Of a DNA stretch of 64,000 nucleotides, positions 45,192 through 57,803 are shown piece by piece; within the stretch, counting starts at the first letter, position 1; the number at the start of each line of letters is the position of its first letter. The translations under genes and the position numbers were made by a program. The DNA comes from Adiantum capillus-veneris (lineage: Eukaryota; Streptophyta; Polypodiopsida; Polypodiales; Pteridaceae): contig CM043968.1 of NCBI GenBank assembly GCA_014529385.2, forward strand, positions 126,173,018-126,237,017, given 5' to 3'. The notes beneath the pieces were generated by a model. It did not search any database. It had not been told where the DNA came from and saw only the letters and a list, made by a program, of their open reading frames with translations.

Positions 45192-45937
45192 TGTGGAACG
45201 AGTGTCTAACCTCACTCCTATCTTATTGCAAATTTAGCGAGAACCACGATTAAATTGAGTTACAATATTCTCGATTTATAAAAAATAATAAGTGTTTTTA
45301 CAATGAGAGCTTCGAAAAATGGTATCCGAGTTAGCTTGCTGCTAACAAAGCAATAACTAGTTTGTGTGAGGCAATGAAGCATTTTTTTAATCATAAATGC
45401 AACACCCCATACGATGTGTAGGAGTAGTTGTAGAAAGAACATGTTGATTATGATCTAGAGCTATTCATCACATATTTTTTTGGCTTGCGTGTTTGTTTGC
45501 ATTTAAAATCGTAGAAAAGTTTGATTTTTAAGGAAAAAAGGTAACAAACAAGCTTTTGAGAATATTTGTGCATGACTGAATGATATCGAACATATAACAA
45601 AGCATATGCAAGAGATTTGTTTGTTGGAAAAACTTGAAATTGTGCAACTCTAGACTTCATATGTTATGATGTCCTAAGGGCTAGCAAAAGGCCAAAATTG
45701 ACAAAACAGACTGCATCAGAGTGTTCAAAAGGGGTGATTTACCACAAGTACACCTTGAGACTAAAGTTTTGACCAACACTTAGTACCAAAAGCCAAAAGG
45801 TAGAGTGTCAAAAACAAAAATAATGGAAACTTGTGATTCTAAGCCTGTCTTTGCATGAAAACTGGTAAAATTACTTGAAAACCAATGCTAGAGATTCTTG
45901 GATTCTTGTGGATAAGTTTTGAGTAAAAACCCATCAA

Positions 45938-45983
<46 letters not shown>

Positions 45984-46600
45984 TTCATGAAGTATCTCAC
46001 AAATTTCTAACGTGATTTTGCAATCATTATGCAAAATTACAAGTTATTAGGTCTATTCCATTGCTTACGGTTGCATCACAGGAGGCATGTCCCTTGGATG
46101 TGACAAGCCATCCCAATAAAAATTCCTATCAAACCACTAGCTAGAGTCAATTTAATTGATGTTCACTTCATGATGGAGGATGATAGACCCACTTTTCTGT
46201 AGTTTTTCACGGTCATCGTTCAATCCTTGCATGCGAATGTCATTAAACTCTGCTTGCAACACCCAAATCTACTGATTTTTGCAGAGTTGTCAAACCTCAT
46301 CTGCTACCCCCACCCTCTAAACCACTGAGAAATCCATGCAAGAAATTGAGTCCACAGAGAACATGCAAAATTGCTGACAAGTAGTAGGGTTCTACACGAG
46401 ATTGTGCAAATGCGTCCTTATATAGGTAGAAGGTCTTTACCCCATCCTTTGGACTAAGAAGGAGCATGAGATCAACCTCTCATATCTTCCAACGCATCCA
46501 CTAGGTTATCTACATTGAAGTTCAAAAGTGTGTACTTCCTACTTTTTCTCTATGACAAGTGCACCTTCTCCAAAACCTCATTTTTATATGGGGGCACCCA
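45192..46600 (-). repeat. LTR of a minus-strand Tat/Athila-like element (right end uncertain)
   Basis: Plus-strand start TGTGGAACGAGTG next to the primer site. A TATA-like element (ccttatatagg at about 46415-46425) would drive transcription on the minus strand. Contains (CT)n at 45941-45979, which is (GA)n on the sense strand, opposite to the other LTRs here. The outer boundary is not located, and no gag-pol of this element is present to the left. Confidence 0.6.
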
Positions 46601-46607
46601 CACGAGG

Positions 46608-46608
<1 letters not shown>

Positions 46609-46657
<49 letters not shown>
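46609..46657. repeat. 49-bp poly(G) run
   Basis: Uninterrupted G from 46609 to 46657. A second mononucleotide run, about 30 C, is at 47077-47106. Such pure runs are rare and prone to sequencing or assembly length error. Confidence 0.95.
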
Positions 46658-46658
<1 letters not shown>

Positions 46659-47075
46659 AATGTTATGAGCTACCTCCACCCCTCTCAAATAACTACACCT
46701 CCAAAGGGTGCAATTACATTTTGTGCATCTTAGGTGTTGTCCACACGTTGGTGGGTAATCGTTAAATTTGATACGACTTGAATGATTTGAATAATGCTCA
46801 CATATACACACACAAAGGAGGTGGCGGTCATTTGAGGTGAAGTTATTTGAGGAGAGAGGGAGGTAGTGGGGAGGTAGCTCAAAACAGTTACCCCCTCTTC
46901 ATGTGGGCATACCCTTACCCCAGCTTCTCTTATGTGTGAGAGTTTCAAAATCAAAGGTCATTTCAATCAATTCTTACTATTACCCCGTCTTGTGTGGGGA
47001 GCACCTAGATGGTGGAAAAAGTGTCAATTAAGTCATAACTTCAAGAACCTTGAATCCACAACATGGACCATAATC

Positions 47076-47108
<33 letters not shown>

Positions 47109-47160
47109 CACCTACTTCTTGAGTTGGAATTAGAAGACTAGACATGGAGTGGGTTATGAA
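46658..47160. other. No gene recognised; poly(C) run
   Basis: Short intervening sequence between the two mononucleotide runs. The word ggtag/gtggggaggtag and cacctagatgg recur, but no coding motif is seen. Confidence 0.5.
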
Positions 47161-47980
47161 GTATAAAATAAGGATGCATCAAAATCCCTCACATCAACTT
47201 TCTACAATTACATGGGAAGCAAGAAAAAAAATTTAAAAGATGCATAAAAGCAAGATCTTAAGTATGGGATGGATGCAAGACATAACGTAGTGGTTTGGGA
47301 GATGGGATGCATTACACATGCTACTTGATGTCTCAATAGACTCCTAAGTGAATGAAACTTTCCTACAATGCCAATGGGAGGAATCCTGTAGGCTAAGCTT
47401 CATACATTACACGATCCATATTGCCCCCAACTAAAAAAAAATGTTCTTCACTAAGAAAAATAATTGTACTCACCATTACATACTCAAGCATATCCCCTTG
47501 TCAGTGATATGGACCATAATAGTAGCCATTCAGCCTAGATCCTACTCTTTGTGATGCAAGCCAAGGGATTAAGGAAATGAGAAAAGTCCCATTGATTATA
47601 CACATTATGCTCACTACAAGTTCAAGAGTCTTGAGAGTACCACACACTACTAGAGTGTTTATGTTTTGCTCACATATGAACTTGCTTCCCTCACATTTTC
47701 AACAATGACCTAGAACTCTATCCTAGCCACAACTATGGACTCTCCATTGTACCACGCACTACTAGAGTGTTCAACTTTTGCTCATGTCCAAACTTGCTTC
47801 CCTCACATTTCAGCCAAGCCCTAGACCTACATCCTAGCCACAATCTCCATTGCAACTCCTATCACCACCATCCTTGAGCACTGAGAATTATTTATCAGCC
47901 CAACACAATACATCAAATTTATCTTGGGTCCCATAGGTCATATTTGACCCCTGAGGACTATAATAGATTCTCTCTCTCCC

Positions 47981-48014
<34 letters not shown>

Positions 48015-48016
48015 AG
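47161..48016 (+). mobile_element. LINE copy 2, 3' end fragment with C-run and (CT)n tail
   Basis: Aligns by eye with 1400-2127, including gatgggatgca near 47300, the cccataggtcatatttga word near 47928 and the following gactataatag before the tail. The tail is CT, then about 13 C, then CT up to 48016. Within it, a segment with accacgcactactagagtgttc is repeated (47640 and 47753). Confidence 0.8.
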
Positions 48017-48972
48017 ATCACTATGGAAAGTTACTTTTACACATGTGCAATAGCACATGTCTGCTCATTGCCAATGTATCTTTATGGAGTGGAACGGATG
48101 GATATACATGTGAAAAATGCAATGGGTATGGTGTGATTGGCTATATGCTACTCTAGAAAGCCATTATGTGTTACCCCAAAATTAGACTATCGGACCTTAC
48201 GTGTGGAGAAACAACTAGGCATAAAAATCTCAGCCAAAGAGAAGAGAAGTTATCTCTTTGTACGAATTTCAAACAAGCACCAATGTATATTGAAATGGTG
48301 GAGAAAAATTTATGGATGCCAAAGCTTCAATATGACACACCACTGGAAACTAAATAGGAAACTTTTAAGAAAGTTATCTGTTTTTATGCCGAAGGATTAT
48401 TTGCCATAAAGCATGTACATGGTATCAACAAATATAGATCATGCAAAAGGTGGTTTGATAAAGAATGCCAAGTTTATAAAAAATCCTTGATAAAGCTAGA
48501 TGCAACTATACAAAAAGATGACTATCAAAGTCATTTACATACATACAAGGTATTCATTCAAAAGAAGAGAAGAATATAAGAAGTCAAACATTAATTTTTT
48601 CAAGTCCAAGAAAAGGTACGTGCACGTGGAAGATTTTGGAGAAACTTGAAGGGCAAGAAGATTGAGACTTTTGGTACTTATGGATATGCACATGAACTAC
48701 AGGAAACTATATGAGTAACCAAAGATTGAAAGATTTCATTTTATCCTTCTTGTGTATGTCCTCTTTTTTGACTATTGAGGATGTGTGTGAAGAGCTTGAA
48801 AAAATGGCCACTCGTAAAGCAAAGCGGGAGATCTTCAAGGTATCAAGCCAAAAATGATTGAATGGAAGAGAGATTTCACACATGATAGGATGTGTGGCAT
48901 GTTCAAACTTTCATGGGTTCAGCTACAATGGATCGCTCTCATAGAAAATATGATTGACTTGTTCGTACAAAA
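48017..48972 (+). pseudogene. LINE copy 3: endonuclease C-terminus to start of RT
   Basis: Begins exactly where the CT tract of copy 2 ends. Reads LLLHMCNSTCLLIANVSLWS then GTDGYTCEKCNGYGVIGYML, the end of an APE endonuclease (N-x-x...G-T-D-G-Y-T...V-I-D-Y). Next, after stops, SCKRWFDKECQVYKKSL (the R-W-F-D-x-E-C linker) and near 48770 FLTIEDVCEELEKMATRKA, matching the FTVEDVCCALEKPATRK start of copy 1. It ends near 48970 before the RT core. Several stops. Together with copy 1 it defines the family's ORF2 from endonuclease to thumb. Confidence 0.85.
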
Positions 48973-50340
48973 CGTTTACCTTCCTTGATCCTCTCCATAT
49001 TGTTAATGTATGCATTGTGATCAATGGGGCTTGATCATCTGCAGAGAACTCATCTATTTTGGTATAATATTATTGATTACTAGCCCTTCTGATGGATTCA
49101 TTCATTATTGCTTGAAAGCAAGGACCAATCAAAGCATATCTCATCTTGATCTGAATGGAAAATTGCACCATAGCATTCTAAATATTGGACTAGGTTATTC
49201 CTTTCACGTGTTCCTTCTCAAGGTTTGTGTTATCTACTGCTTTAGCTAGAACATCATAGGTTATTGCAACATCCCGTCTATTCTATCATAGTTGCGATTG
49301 ATTTCCTATCAGCAAGTAGTTTAGTTGTGATTGTGCCTACCTGCCAATGTTTCTTATAAAAACCCTTTCAAAAAAACTTGAGATAGTAGTACAAATTCAT
49401 GCTCTGTCCATTTTACCACATTTTGTAAGATAGTTATCTGCTCTTCAATAGTGGGTTATAAAATGGTCTTCTCATTTGATTGAACTTCTTTTCTTCATTA
49501 GGTAATCAACTGGACTTGAGGATTGGTAGAGGGGTTATTTTGTTGTTGCTTCTTCCATTGTTAGTGGTCAACAGAAACCATGTTTGTACTCGGTCCTTTT
49601 TTCTTCTTCACTTTCTTGTGATAATAATTTGCAACCTCCTTGCACTAGTTGCACAAGTGATCATCATCCAAACATAGTGAACAATGCTTTTGCCTTGGTG
49701 GATAGAAATTTGGTTGGTCTACTCCTTGACCATATCCCCTCGTTCGCCAAATCATCATCCTCAATTTGAAGGGCCCGCACAGTGTTGCTAGGCCTCTTGT
49801 CGCTGTTATTGTTTACGAAACTTAGTAACGCATTGGCTGCCTGACTCGGTTGCTTGTTTTGTGTTTTCCAATTAGCCATGTTCCAAGAATTACATCAACA
49901 TTGATTGGTATTGTGATTCTTGAGTTCTACCAAACATCGAGCGAAATTATCCGAGCAAGCTCAAAACCGAGCAAAGTTATCAAGTGAGTTTCTCACGTAT
50001 ATATACATGTCACCATTGCTAGCAAAAATATGTTGTTTTGGAAACTTAAATATAGATCGATTGAACAGCGTAGTTCACAAAGATGGAAGATGCGACTCCT
50101 TTCCATTTTGGATCATTGTTTGGAAAAATTTAGGAGATGTTTAGAAGGCCATAATTTGTTTGCGGCAAATTTCAATCTCTTTTGAGCTTGTGTCTGCTCA
50201 AGACAAGGTGGTAAAGAAATCTTGCTAGTTGGCATGGATGAGGGAAAGGGTTGCATCATATTGACATCGCATTTTTTTTTGCAGATGATAGAGACTTGCC
50301 AAACCAAGAGCTACCATGTATGTCCACTAGGAGGAACACT
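48973..50340. other. No gene recognised
   Basis: No familiar motif on either strand. A 71-codon minus-strand ATG frame (49879-49664, MANWKTQNKQPSQAANAL) is hydrophilic and basic and could be a small exon or a transposon fragment, but nothing supports a function. Confidence 0.35.
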
Positions 50341-50367
50341 AACAAGTGAGAAAAGATGCTTAGATAT

Positions 50368-50368
<1 letters not shown>

Positions 50369-50431
<63 letters not shown>
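50369..50431. repeat. (CT)n(CA)n microsatellite
   Basis: CT tract followed directly by CA tract. The same composite (CT)n(CA)n appears at 50693-50801, only 300 bp further on. Confidence 0.95.
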
Positions 50432-50433
<2 letters not shown>

Positions 50434-50690
50434 AAAAAAAGAGAAACAATATCACTATCACCGACTTTTCTCATCACATACAAAAGATCTTTACAACAAA
50501 ATGTTGAGGTTGGAGAATCCCCAAGAAAAAGTATTTTCACTTTCAGGGACCAAAGTTGAATAGATTTACTTCAATCTTTGACTTATTTTTCTTCTCTTTC
50601 ACTTCACCTTGCACATTCTCCCACTTAAGTTTTAGTCCTCATGAAAACCAAGCCCACGTGTGAGCACAATTAAACTACCTTGTAGGATAT

Positions 50691-50805
<115 letters not shown>

Positions 50806-51038
50806 ACTCTCTGAAAAAGTCTGCGTCTCTTTCAAAAAAAAAAATTCAAGAAAAAGATCCTTCTATTAGTTACTGAAACTGCCCATAGGGCTACAACCAC
50901 CTCTTCAAGAGAGGGCTACAACAACCATGATGGGAGACTCTCCCATTGAAAAAACCAGCATATGTACAATGGGGCTAAATCAAGAAATGGGGGAGGGAAA
51001 AACCACACAGGTGGTCGGTAATGCCATCAGAGTACACC

Positions 51039-51340
51039 CTAGACCATGGTGTAAAAAGGCCCAGGACGCCAGAGTCGAAGGAAAGCCTCTCTGCACTCCC
51101 AGATGCGGTCGGAGCTGCCATGTAGTCCCTCAAGCTGTCCTCTGAGAGAATGGATAAGTTCTAGCCAAAAATCGCGAACAGCCTCTGTTGGTGGCATAGG
51201 GAGAGCCTCAAAGATGCGAAAGCAACGGGCCCGCCTGATGAACCAGAGTGTCAGGCCACTGATGAGCTCCCAACACTCCTCTCTCTCACTGCACCACTCC
51301 TGTGGAGTAAGCTCTGTAGTAGCAGGCTGGAGTGCGTCTC
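51039..51340 (-). pseudogene. LINE-like C-terminal fragment (RT linker / zinc-binding region)
   Basis: Minus-strand frame of about 100 codons ending with TAG at 51039. It reads LTPQEWCSEREECWELIS, GLTLWFIRRARCFRIFEALP, VRDFWLELIHSLRGQLEG and ECREAFLRLW. The pattern W-x-x-L-I-x-G-L-x-L-W-x-I-x-x-x-R-x-x-R-I-F resembles the region that follows RT in plant LINE ORF2 (zf-RVT type). No start codon, so it is a piece of a larger protein; it belongs to a LINE other than the 0-2.1 kb family as far as can be seen. Confidence 0.55.
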
Positions 51341-51559
51341 TTTCAATTTTTAGATTTCAAGTCTCCTAAAATATAATGCTAAGAGCCCATTGAAAACTCA
51401 AAACAACCAATTGAAGGGAGGGAAAGAAGGATAAAATTCGGTTTGAAACTTCATGAAAATAGAGTTCAATTGTAAAAAATTCCGTTATTCTGAGAAATTT
51501 CCTCTATGGATGTTTGTGAAATTAAATTTTCCCGAACACTATTTGAAGCATGTGAGCCG

Positions 51560-51564
<5 letters not shown>

Positions 51565-51643
<79 letters not shown>
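51565..51643. repeat. (CT)n microsatellite, ~78 bp
   Basis: Uninterrupted CT dinucleotides; no LTR or LINE end recognised next to it. Confidence 0.95.
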
Positions 51644-51645
<2 letters not shown>

Positions 51646-52660
51646 ACACACTGAGAATACACTCATTAGAAGTATAAAAAGATGAAATTTGTCAAAAAAT
51701 GATTCGCAGGAAAAACCCAGCAGCAGTACCAGAAAGTAAAACTTACTTTAGCAGCACTACATTCCAGAGAGACACCTACCTAAGATTAGTTAAGCTAATT
51801 CTCTGGAATCTCAACATCCCCATCGTCAATCTCTGTTTGTAAATCCTTGGGATCCTTGCCATTCACAGAGCAACCCACACAAACGCAGTACCAACAATTT
51901 CCTGTACTATGCGAGCAAACTCCTTTGCCATTGAACTGGGATGCATCACACCGGCAATCTCAATCACATCATCGAAAGAAATGTTGCCATTGTGCTTGAT
52001 GTTCTTAAATGTATAAGGAGAAGGAAAAGGAATCTGCAGGTCAGAAACTAGCTAAGAGCTCATGGGACACACTACCATGGAGCAAAACCCTGTTGCGAAT
52101 GCTAGGACTGAGGGGCAAGTAGAAGAAGAAGAAAAACTCAATCGATTGCTACAGCGGCTTGCATCGTCAGATTAATAGGAGGAATTTTCACAATGCAATT
52201 ATGAGAGTAGCCAGCAAGTAGGACTCTCTAATCTTAGAACAAAGAAAAATGTTGCAAAGTCATCGACATTTGTAAGATGAAAAGTAAAAAATTTGTAAAG
52301 CTGTGAAGAATTTGAAGATCATGAAGCATATGGAAGGTCGAACGTGTTCCAAGTTAACCTTACCGGATATTTTTGGAGGCGTTGAGACCTCTCAAAGACT
52401 CTGCACAATGTGAAGTAGCAAAATTCTCCAACTATGAAGGTCGAGATATTGATGCCACGATAGAGTGAGCAAAGTGAGAGTGTAGGTGAGGACAAAGCAC
52501 AGGGCAGGTCTCTAGCCTGAAAATGTCATTGGATGAGTGACTGATCTATTGGGTAATAGCGGCTCATTGATGGAACCTGAGAACCTGAGAACATATTGAA
52601 CACTTTTCTCCTTTTCCCCTTGCTTTTAACCGGCATTTTTGGATTATAAGGTGACTACTC
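51644..52660. other. No gene recognised
   Basis: About 1 kb with short frames only. The minus strand around 51800-51990 reads in pieces like a peptide but no motif is secure. Confidence 0.35.
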
Positions 52661-52671
52661 ACTCCTCTCTG

Positions 52672-52761
52672 AGATCTCTCTCTCTCAAAACTCAACTCTT
52701 TCAAGGAGCGCGCGCCGGCGCGCGCTCCTTGAAAGATTTGAGTTTTGAGAGAGAGAGATCT
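52672..52761. repeat. Near-perfect zero-loop palindrome
   Basis: Two 45-nt arms meet without spacer at 52716/52717. The centre is GCGCGCGCCGGCGCGCGC, and the arms carry tcaaggag, ctcaaaactca-like and (CT)n/(GA)n parts. By eye the arms differ at one position, and weaker pairing continues for about 10 bp outward. It sits just upstream of the 130-bp GA tract. It would extrude as a cruciform; a fold-back assembly artefact must also be considered. Confidence 0.92.
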
Positions 52762-52898
<137 letters not shown>

Positions 52899-52947
52899 CG
52901 CAGCAGCGTATCAGCAAGATCAGTGGGGGCTTCTTCTCGTCGCAACT

Positions 52948-53400
<453 letters not shown>

Positions 53401-53497
53401 AAACGAGTTACTTTTTGGCTGGAAATTTTTTGTGGTGGTTTTTTTAGGTCTGCTTTGTGTATTGCAAAGCCTACCTAGAAGTTTCAGAGTTGTATAC

Positions 53498-54016
<519 letters not shown>

Positions 54017-54023
54017 GGCCGCC

Positions 54024-54374
54024 ATGACAACCAGGTGGAAGAAGAACACGAAGAAGAGAGGTCACATCAGTGCATGCCATGGAAGAATTGGCAAGCACAA
54101 AAAGCATCCCGGAGGTCGTGGTAATGCAGGAGGTATGCACCACCATCGCATTCTATTCGACAAATATCACCCTAGGTACTTTGGGAAGGTAGGTATGCGC
54201 TACTTTCACAAGACAATGAACAAGTTTCACTGTCCCATTGTGAATGTGGATCATCTCTTCTTGCTTCTGCCCGACTCTGCGAAATCTGCTCCGGAACGAA
54301 AGGGGCCCTTGCTGGATGTCACACCGTTCGGGTCACCAACTATAAAAATTAGAGGTAAATCTCAGAATTTGTAG
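54024..54374 (+). pseudogene. RPL27A: 60S ribosomal protein L27a (uL15) retrocopy, C-terminus altered
   Basis: ATG at 54024 gives [20 protein letters not shown], then the family signature [20 protein letters not shown] and [20 protein letters not shown]. 116 codons against roughly 146 in plants. The protein is recognisable to LLDVTPFG, then diverges ([13 protein letters not shown]) and stops, as after a frameshift or truncation. Conserved residues are changed (S-A-G-H to S-A-C-H). It lacks introns. Most likely a processed pseudogene; expression from this truncated frame cannot be excluded. Confidence 0.88.
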
Positions 54375-54924
54375 GTGGGGTTACACTAAACCTAGGTTTT
54401 TGTTACACTACACCTAGGTTTTTTTCGAGCACTGTGAGTGACTTATATAGGCGGGACTGAGTCTGAGAGGAGTGAGAGATAACGTAATTGGCTAGATTGG
54501 TTGAGAGCATGCACACCCCTTCCATGCAGAGCTCGCTGCCAGTGGCAGAGTCAGGCCCACTTTTGTGGAATTCTAGAAGAAGGTGGAGGTAGCGAATGCT
54601 GAACAAGGGCATCGGTGCATCAAAGTCATTTTGACGCGTGACCAAAAAGGTTGGTTTTTTAGAAAAGATTCCTCGATTGTGATCTCGCAACTATGGAAGA
54701 CGAACCTCATTCTCTCTCTCTCTCTCTCTCTAAAGGCATTGGAATGAAGGACACGATAGTAATAGTCCCATGGTCCCTCCAAAGTAGTTGGTATACTGTA
54801 TGCAATGCCTTCACAAAGTAGCCTATGTCACATGGCACTCAAGCAAGCAAAGGATATCTTTCAAGTTCAAGAGCTACCTATGCATTATGACGGACATGTG
54901 GCATTTGAGTTACCATCTCTTGGT
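54375..54924. other. No gene recognised; short (CT)n
   Basis: Contains a doubled word cacctaggttttt near 54396-54423 and a (CT)n of about 20 bp at 54711-54731. No coding motif. Confidence 0.45.
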
Positions 54925-56080
54925 TTATTTGTGCTCGTAATTACGACAATTGCAACATGTGAATTTACCATGGAGAATAAGTTTGCACAAATAGAGTTTT
55001 GGAATATGCTCAAGAAGATGGTTCGGAAGCAAGGAAAAGACTTGTATCAATGTGTGTGTGAACACATTAAAGGAAGAGTATGGCTCTTTTGTTTGAGACT
55101 CTTTTAATGTGTGTGAACACATTAAAGGAAGAGTGTGGCTCTTTTGTTTGAGACTATTTGAGATGCAACATGGTTTCTTTGCTACACTATACTCTATAGA
55201 GTAACTATGGAGATCTTGATCTAATCTTTTACATTGCTTATGCTCACTCGGTTTCTTGTTCGCTCGGAAGTACTCGCTCGAGGATTGGCATTCCTCGTGA
55301 TTCTTCATCTAGCAAATGTTGCACCACATTTGATTCAATGCACAGTAATTGGTCACATGACCATCATTTCGACATTTAATAAAGTGTGATTTTGAGGTCC
55401 ACTTTAGAGGGTTTTTCCTTTTGTGTTGTCACTGCCAAGGCCTTTTTTTTTTGCTCCATTGGTCTTTTTTGATTGTGTAGAAGGATCTTTTTCCTCTTCC
55501 AAGCTTGCATCCTCTTATGATTCACTATCCTTTCCATCTTCAGAGTCACTTTTTGCTGAGTGTTTCTTAGATTTCTTTATACAAGGAACACCCAAAGGTC
55601 TACCACCTAGATTCCCAACATAAACCATTGCAATGATACCACTTCTAGGTCAATTGTGGCCAGTGCAGTTTGGAGACTCTTTTGCAAACCCCAATTATAA
55701 TATAAATTCAGTATCTTGTTCACTAGATGTGCCGTTCCTACTCATTGAAGTAGCAAGTAGAAGTTAGTTGTGTAAGTTTTCACATCAGATCTCTTCTGTT
55801 TGCACAACCATAAGCACTTTAGCAACTCCAGAGTCATTTTGTTTATACAAAATCTCTTTAGAAATTTCATAACAATACTCAAAGAAGTTTTAAAATAATC
55901 AACCAGGTATTAGTCAAGCCACTTCAAAACTTTTTCACTCAAAGTAGCTTCAAATACTACTTCCTTATGCACCACATCAGCAATACCGCCCAATAGTGCA
56001 TATCACTTTTCAAAATATTGAACATCTGAATTCAGATGTTCATCATATTTTTGTGAAAATTTGTTGTACTTAAGACCATG
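54925..56080 (-). pseudogene. Ty3-gypsy-like gag remnant with zinc knuckle
   Basis: Minus-strand frames: HGLKYNKFSQKYDEHLNSDV at about 56075-56010, VVFEATLSEKVLKWL, TTNFYLLLQ and NKILNLYYNWGLQKSLQ (capsid region), a basic serine-rich stretch (KKSKKHSAKSDSEDGKDSE), and a knuckle KCRNDGHVTNYC at about 55380-55345 whose first Cys appears changed to Phe. Frame changes and stops separate the parts. The tail runs to 54925 (HEECQSSSEYFRANKKP). No pol follows. Confidence 0.5.
55053..55162. repeat. 55-bp tandem duplication
   Basis: tgtgtgtgaacacattaaag to the next identical word occurs at 55053 and 55108 with two or three changes. It lies within the gag remnant's C-terminal part. Confidence 0.92.
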
Positions 56081-56970
56081 ATGGTTACCGCTTGGTCCTA
56101 CGATATTAGAAACTCCATAAAGATTGGGTCTAGTTGGAACAGGAACCGCTGCAATCTAGGGTGGGACTCCCGCAGCTACACTTGGCTCCTTGGTTGGTGG
56201 AGTGGGATCCAAAATGGAGGTGCCAGTACCACCAAGATTGCGACTTGCAACAACAACTGGTAATGTGCCCGCAATTGTGACCATCCTTCCTCCAAGACTC
56301 AATTCCACTAGCATCGGCAACAATAATTCATAAGATTGAGACCATATGATTTGGGTTGCATTTATACACCCGTATCACAATAATTATATGTAAAAAATAC
56401 CATTATATGCCAAAATTTCCGCTTAATATATAAATATCCAAATAATATTTTTTGATCAAAAAAACTTTTCGCTCAAAAGCATAATTATAAAAAAGAGCAT
56501 CACTGCTTTCAATAAAAAATGTTGCTACCTCTTGCATTGTCAGTTTCACAGAGACCACCAGCCGTAGAGTTCAATGGCAGCTTCAATACGATCACAACAA
56601 CACGAGCAATATTTAGTTATACTTTCTTGCTTACATTTCATGAGTACTAACTTGTTTTTGTGTGTTGTGCCAGTCTCGTGTGGTGTAGTAGTTACTCTCT
56701 CACCACAAAGCTGGCTTGCAGACTATAAACCACTTTGCGGTGTGCAATCATATGGCTCACTCTAGAAGTGAGTAGAAATTAGTACCTCTTCTTGTGGTGT
56801 ACTACCTTGTGGCCCACTCTAGGGGTGTTTAGGGAAAACTTAGATTCTCACTAGTGTGGTGCAATAATTTATCTCTCACCATAGAGCTGATTTAGAACTT
56901 AGTGGTCCACTCATGGAGTGCAATAGGCATGATGCTACACCTTTCACTTTAGAGTGGCCTTTAGGGTTCA
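56081..56970. other. No gene recognised
   Basis: Possibly the N-terminal part of the same minus-strand gag near 56081-56330. From 56560 on there is a run of similar short segments (ctcaccacaaagctggctt, ctctcaccatagagctgattt, ggcccactctag, gtccactcatgg) that suggests a decayed local repeat. Confidence 0.35.
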
Positions 56971-56982
56971 CAGTTTTAGATT

Positions 56983-57803
56983 AAGACACATTATTGTTAG
57001 TACTAGATAAAAACACGAGGGTGATGCTCGTCAACCAAGGAGTGGAGAGATGCATACTTCATGACCTCTTCATCCTTGTGTGAACACCAGTTACCCTTGT
57101 GCTTTGTACTCCATAGACACACCATTTTTCATCACTAGATGACTTGGTGTTGTCTTGGATGTAGATACATATGATGGTTGGCCTACATTTGAGATTGTTA
57201 AGCTATCCGTTGGTGGTTGTGTTGTGAGTTATGTTGGGTATGCAAGCCCAATTGTGGTCCAATTTATCTGATGTCTGCCCGTGGGAGCAAGCCCTTGAGG
57301 CATGCAGGTAAGATTCAGTTAAAATTGGATTTTGGATGGAATGGCCACTTTTATATTAAGCTTTTGTAAACACAAGAATATACAATCAATCAAGTATAGC
57401 ATTGTTTGTTTTTCCTCTATGTCATATCTCTCTCTCCTCTCTCACTTGTTCTGCTCTGCACGCCTCCAAGCCATGGTAGTTCTTCACCATCATCCATCTT
57501 AGATTTTCTCTCAACAAGTTACACACACTTTATTAGGGGCTAGATTAGGTCACATTATTGCTAGTATTACATAGAAAAATGAAACGTTAATGCTTGTCAA
57601 CCTTGGAGTGGAGAGATGCATGCACCCGTTATCCTTGTAATTTCTAATCTGTAGATATGCCATTGCTCATCACTAGATAATTTGGTGTTGTCTTGGATGT
57701 AGATACATGCAATGATTGGAATTTGGCTCACATTTAATATTGTTAAGTTGTCCGTTGTTGGTTGTGTTGTGAGTTCCACACACTTTATCAGGGACTAGAT
57801 TGA
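56983..57803. repeat. Tandem repeat of a ~260-bp unit, first copy interrupted by a solo LTR
   Basis: Copy 1 (56983-57231 plus 57522-57545) and copy 2 (57549-57803) share attattg.tagta, ctcgtcaac/cttgtcaacc, ggagtggagagatgcat, tggtgttgtcttggatgtag and ggttgtgttgtgagtt, followed by cacactttat.agggctagatt. Divergence is considerable, so the duplication is older than the LTR insertion. Confidence 0.88.
57232..57516 (+). repeat. Solo copia-type LTR with AGTTA target duplication
   Basis: TGTTGGGTATGCAAGCCC at the start and TTCTCTCAACA at the end, flanked by AGTTA on both sides (57227-57231 and 57517-57521). The neighbouring tandem copy lacks it and reads gagttccacacac at that place, giving the empty site. 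Only one LTR and no internal sequence: product of LTR-LTR recombination. Contains a CT-rich patch near 57427-57445. Confidence 0.92.

Noticed and set aside
46515-46811. Poly-Gly and poly-Pro frames
   Set aside because: Caused by the 49-bp G run.
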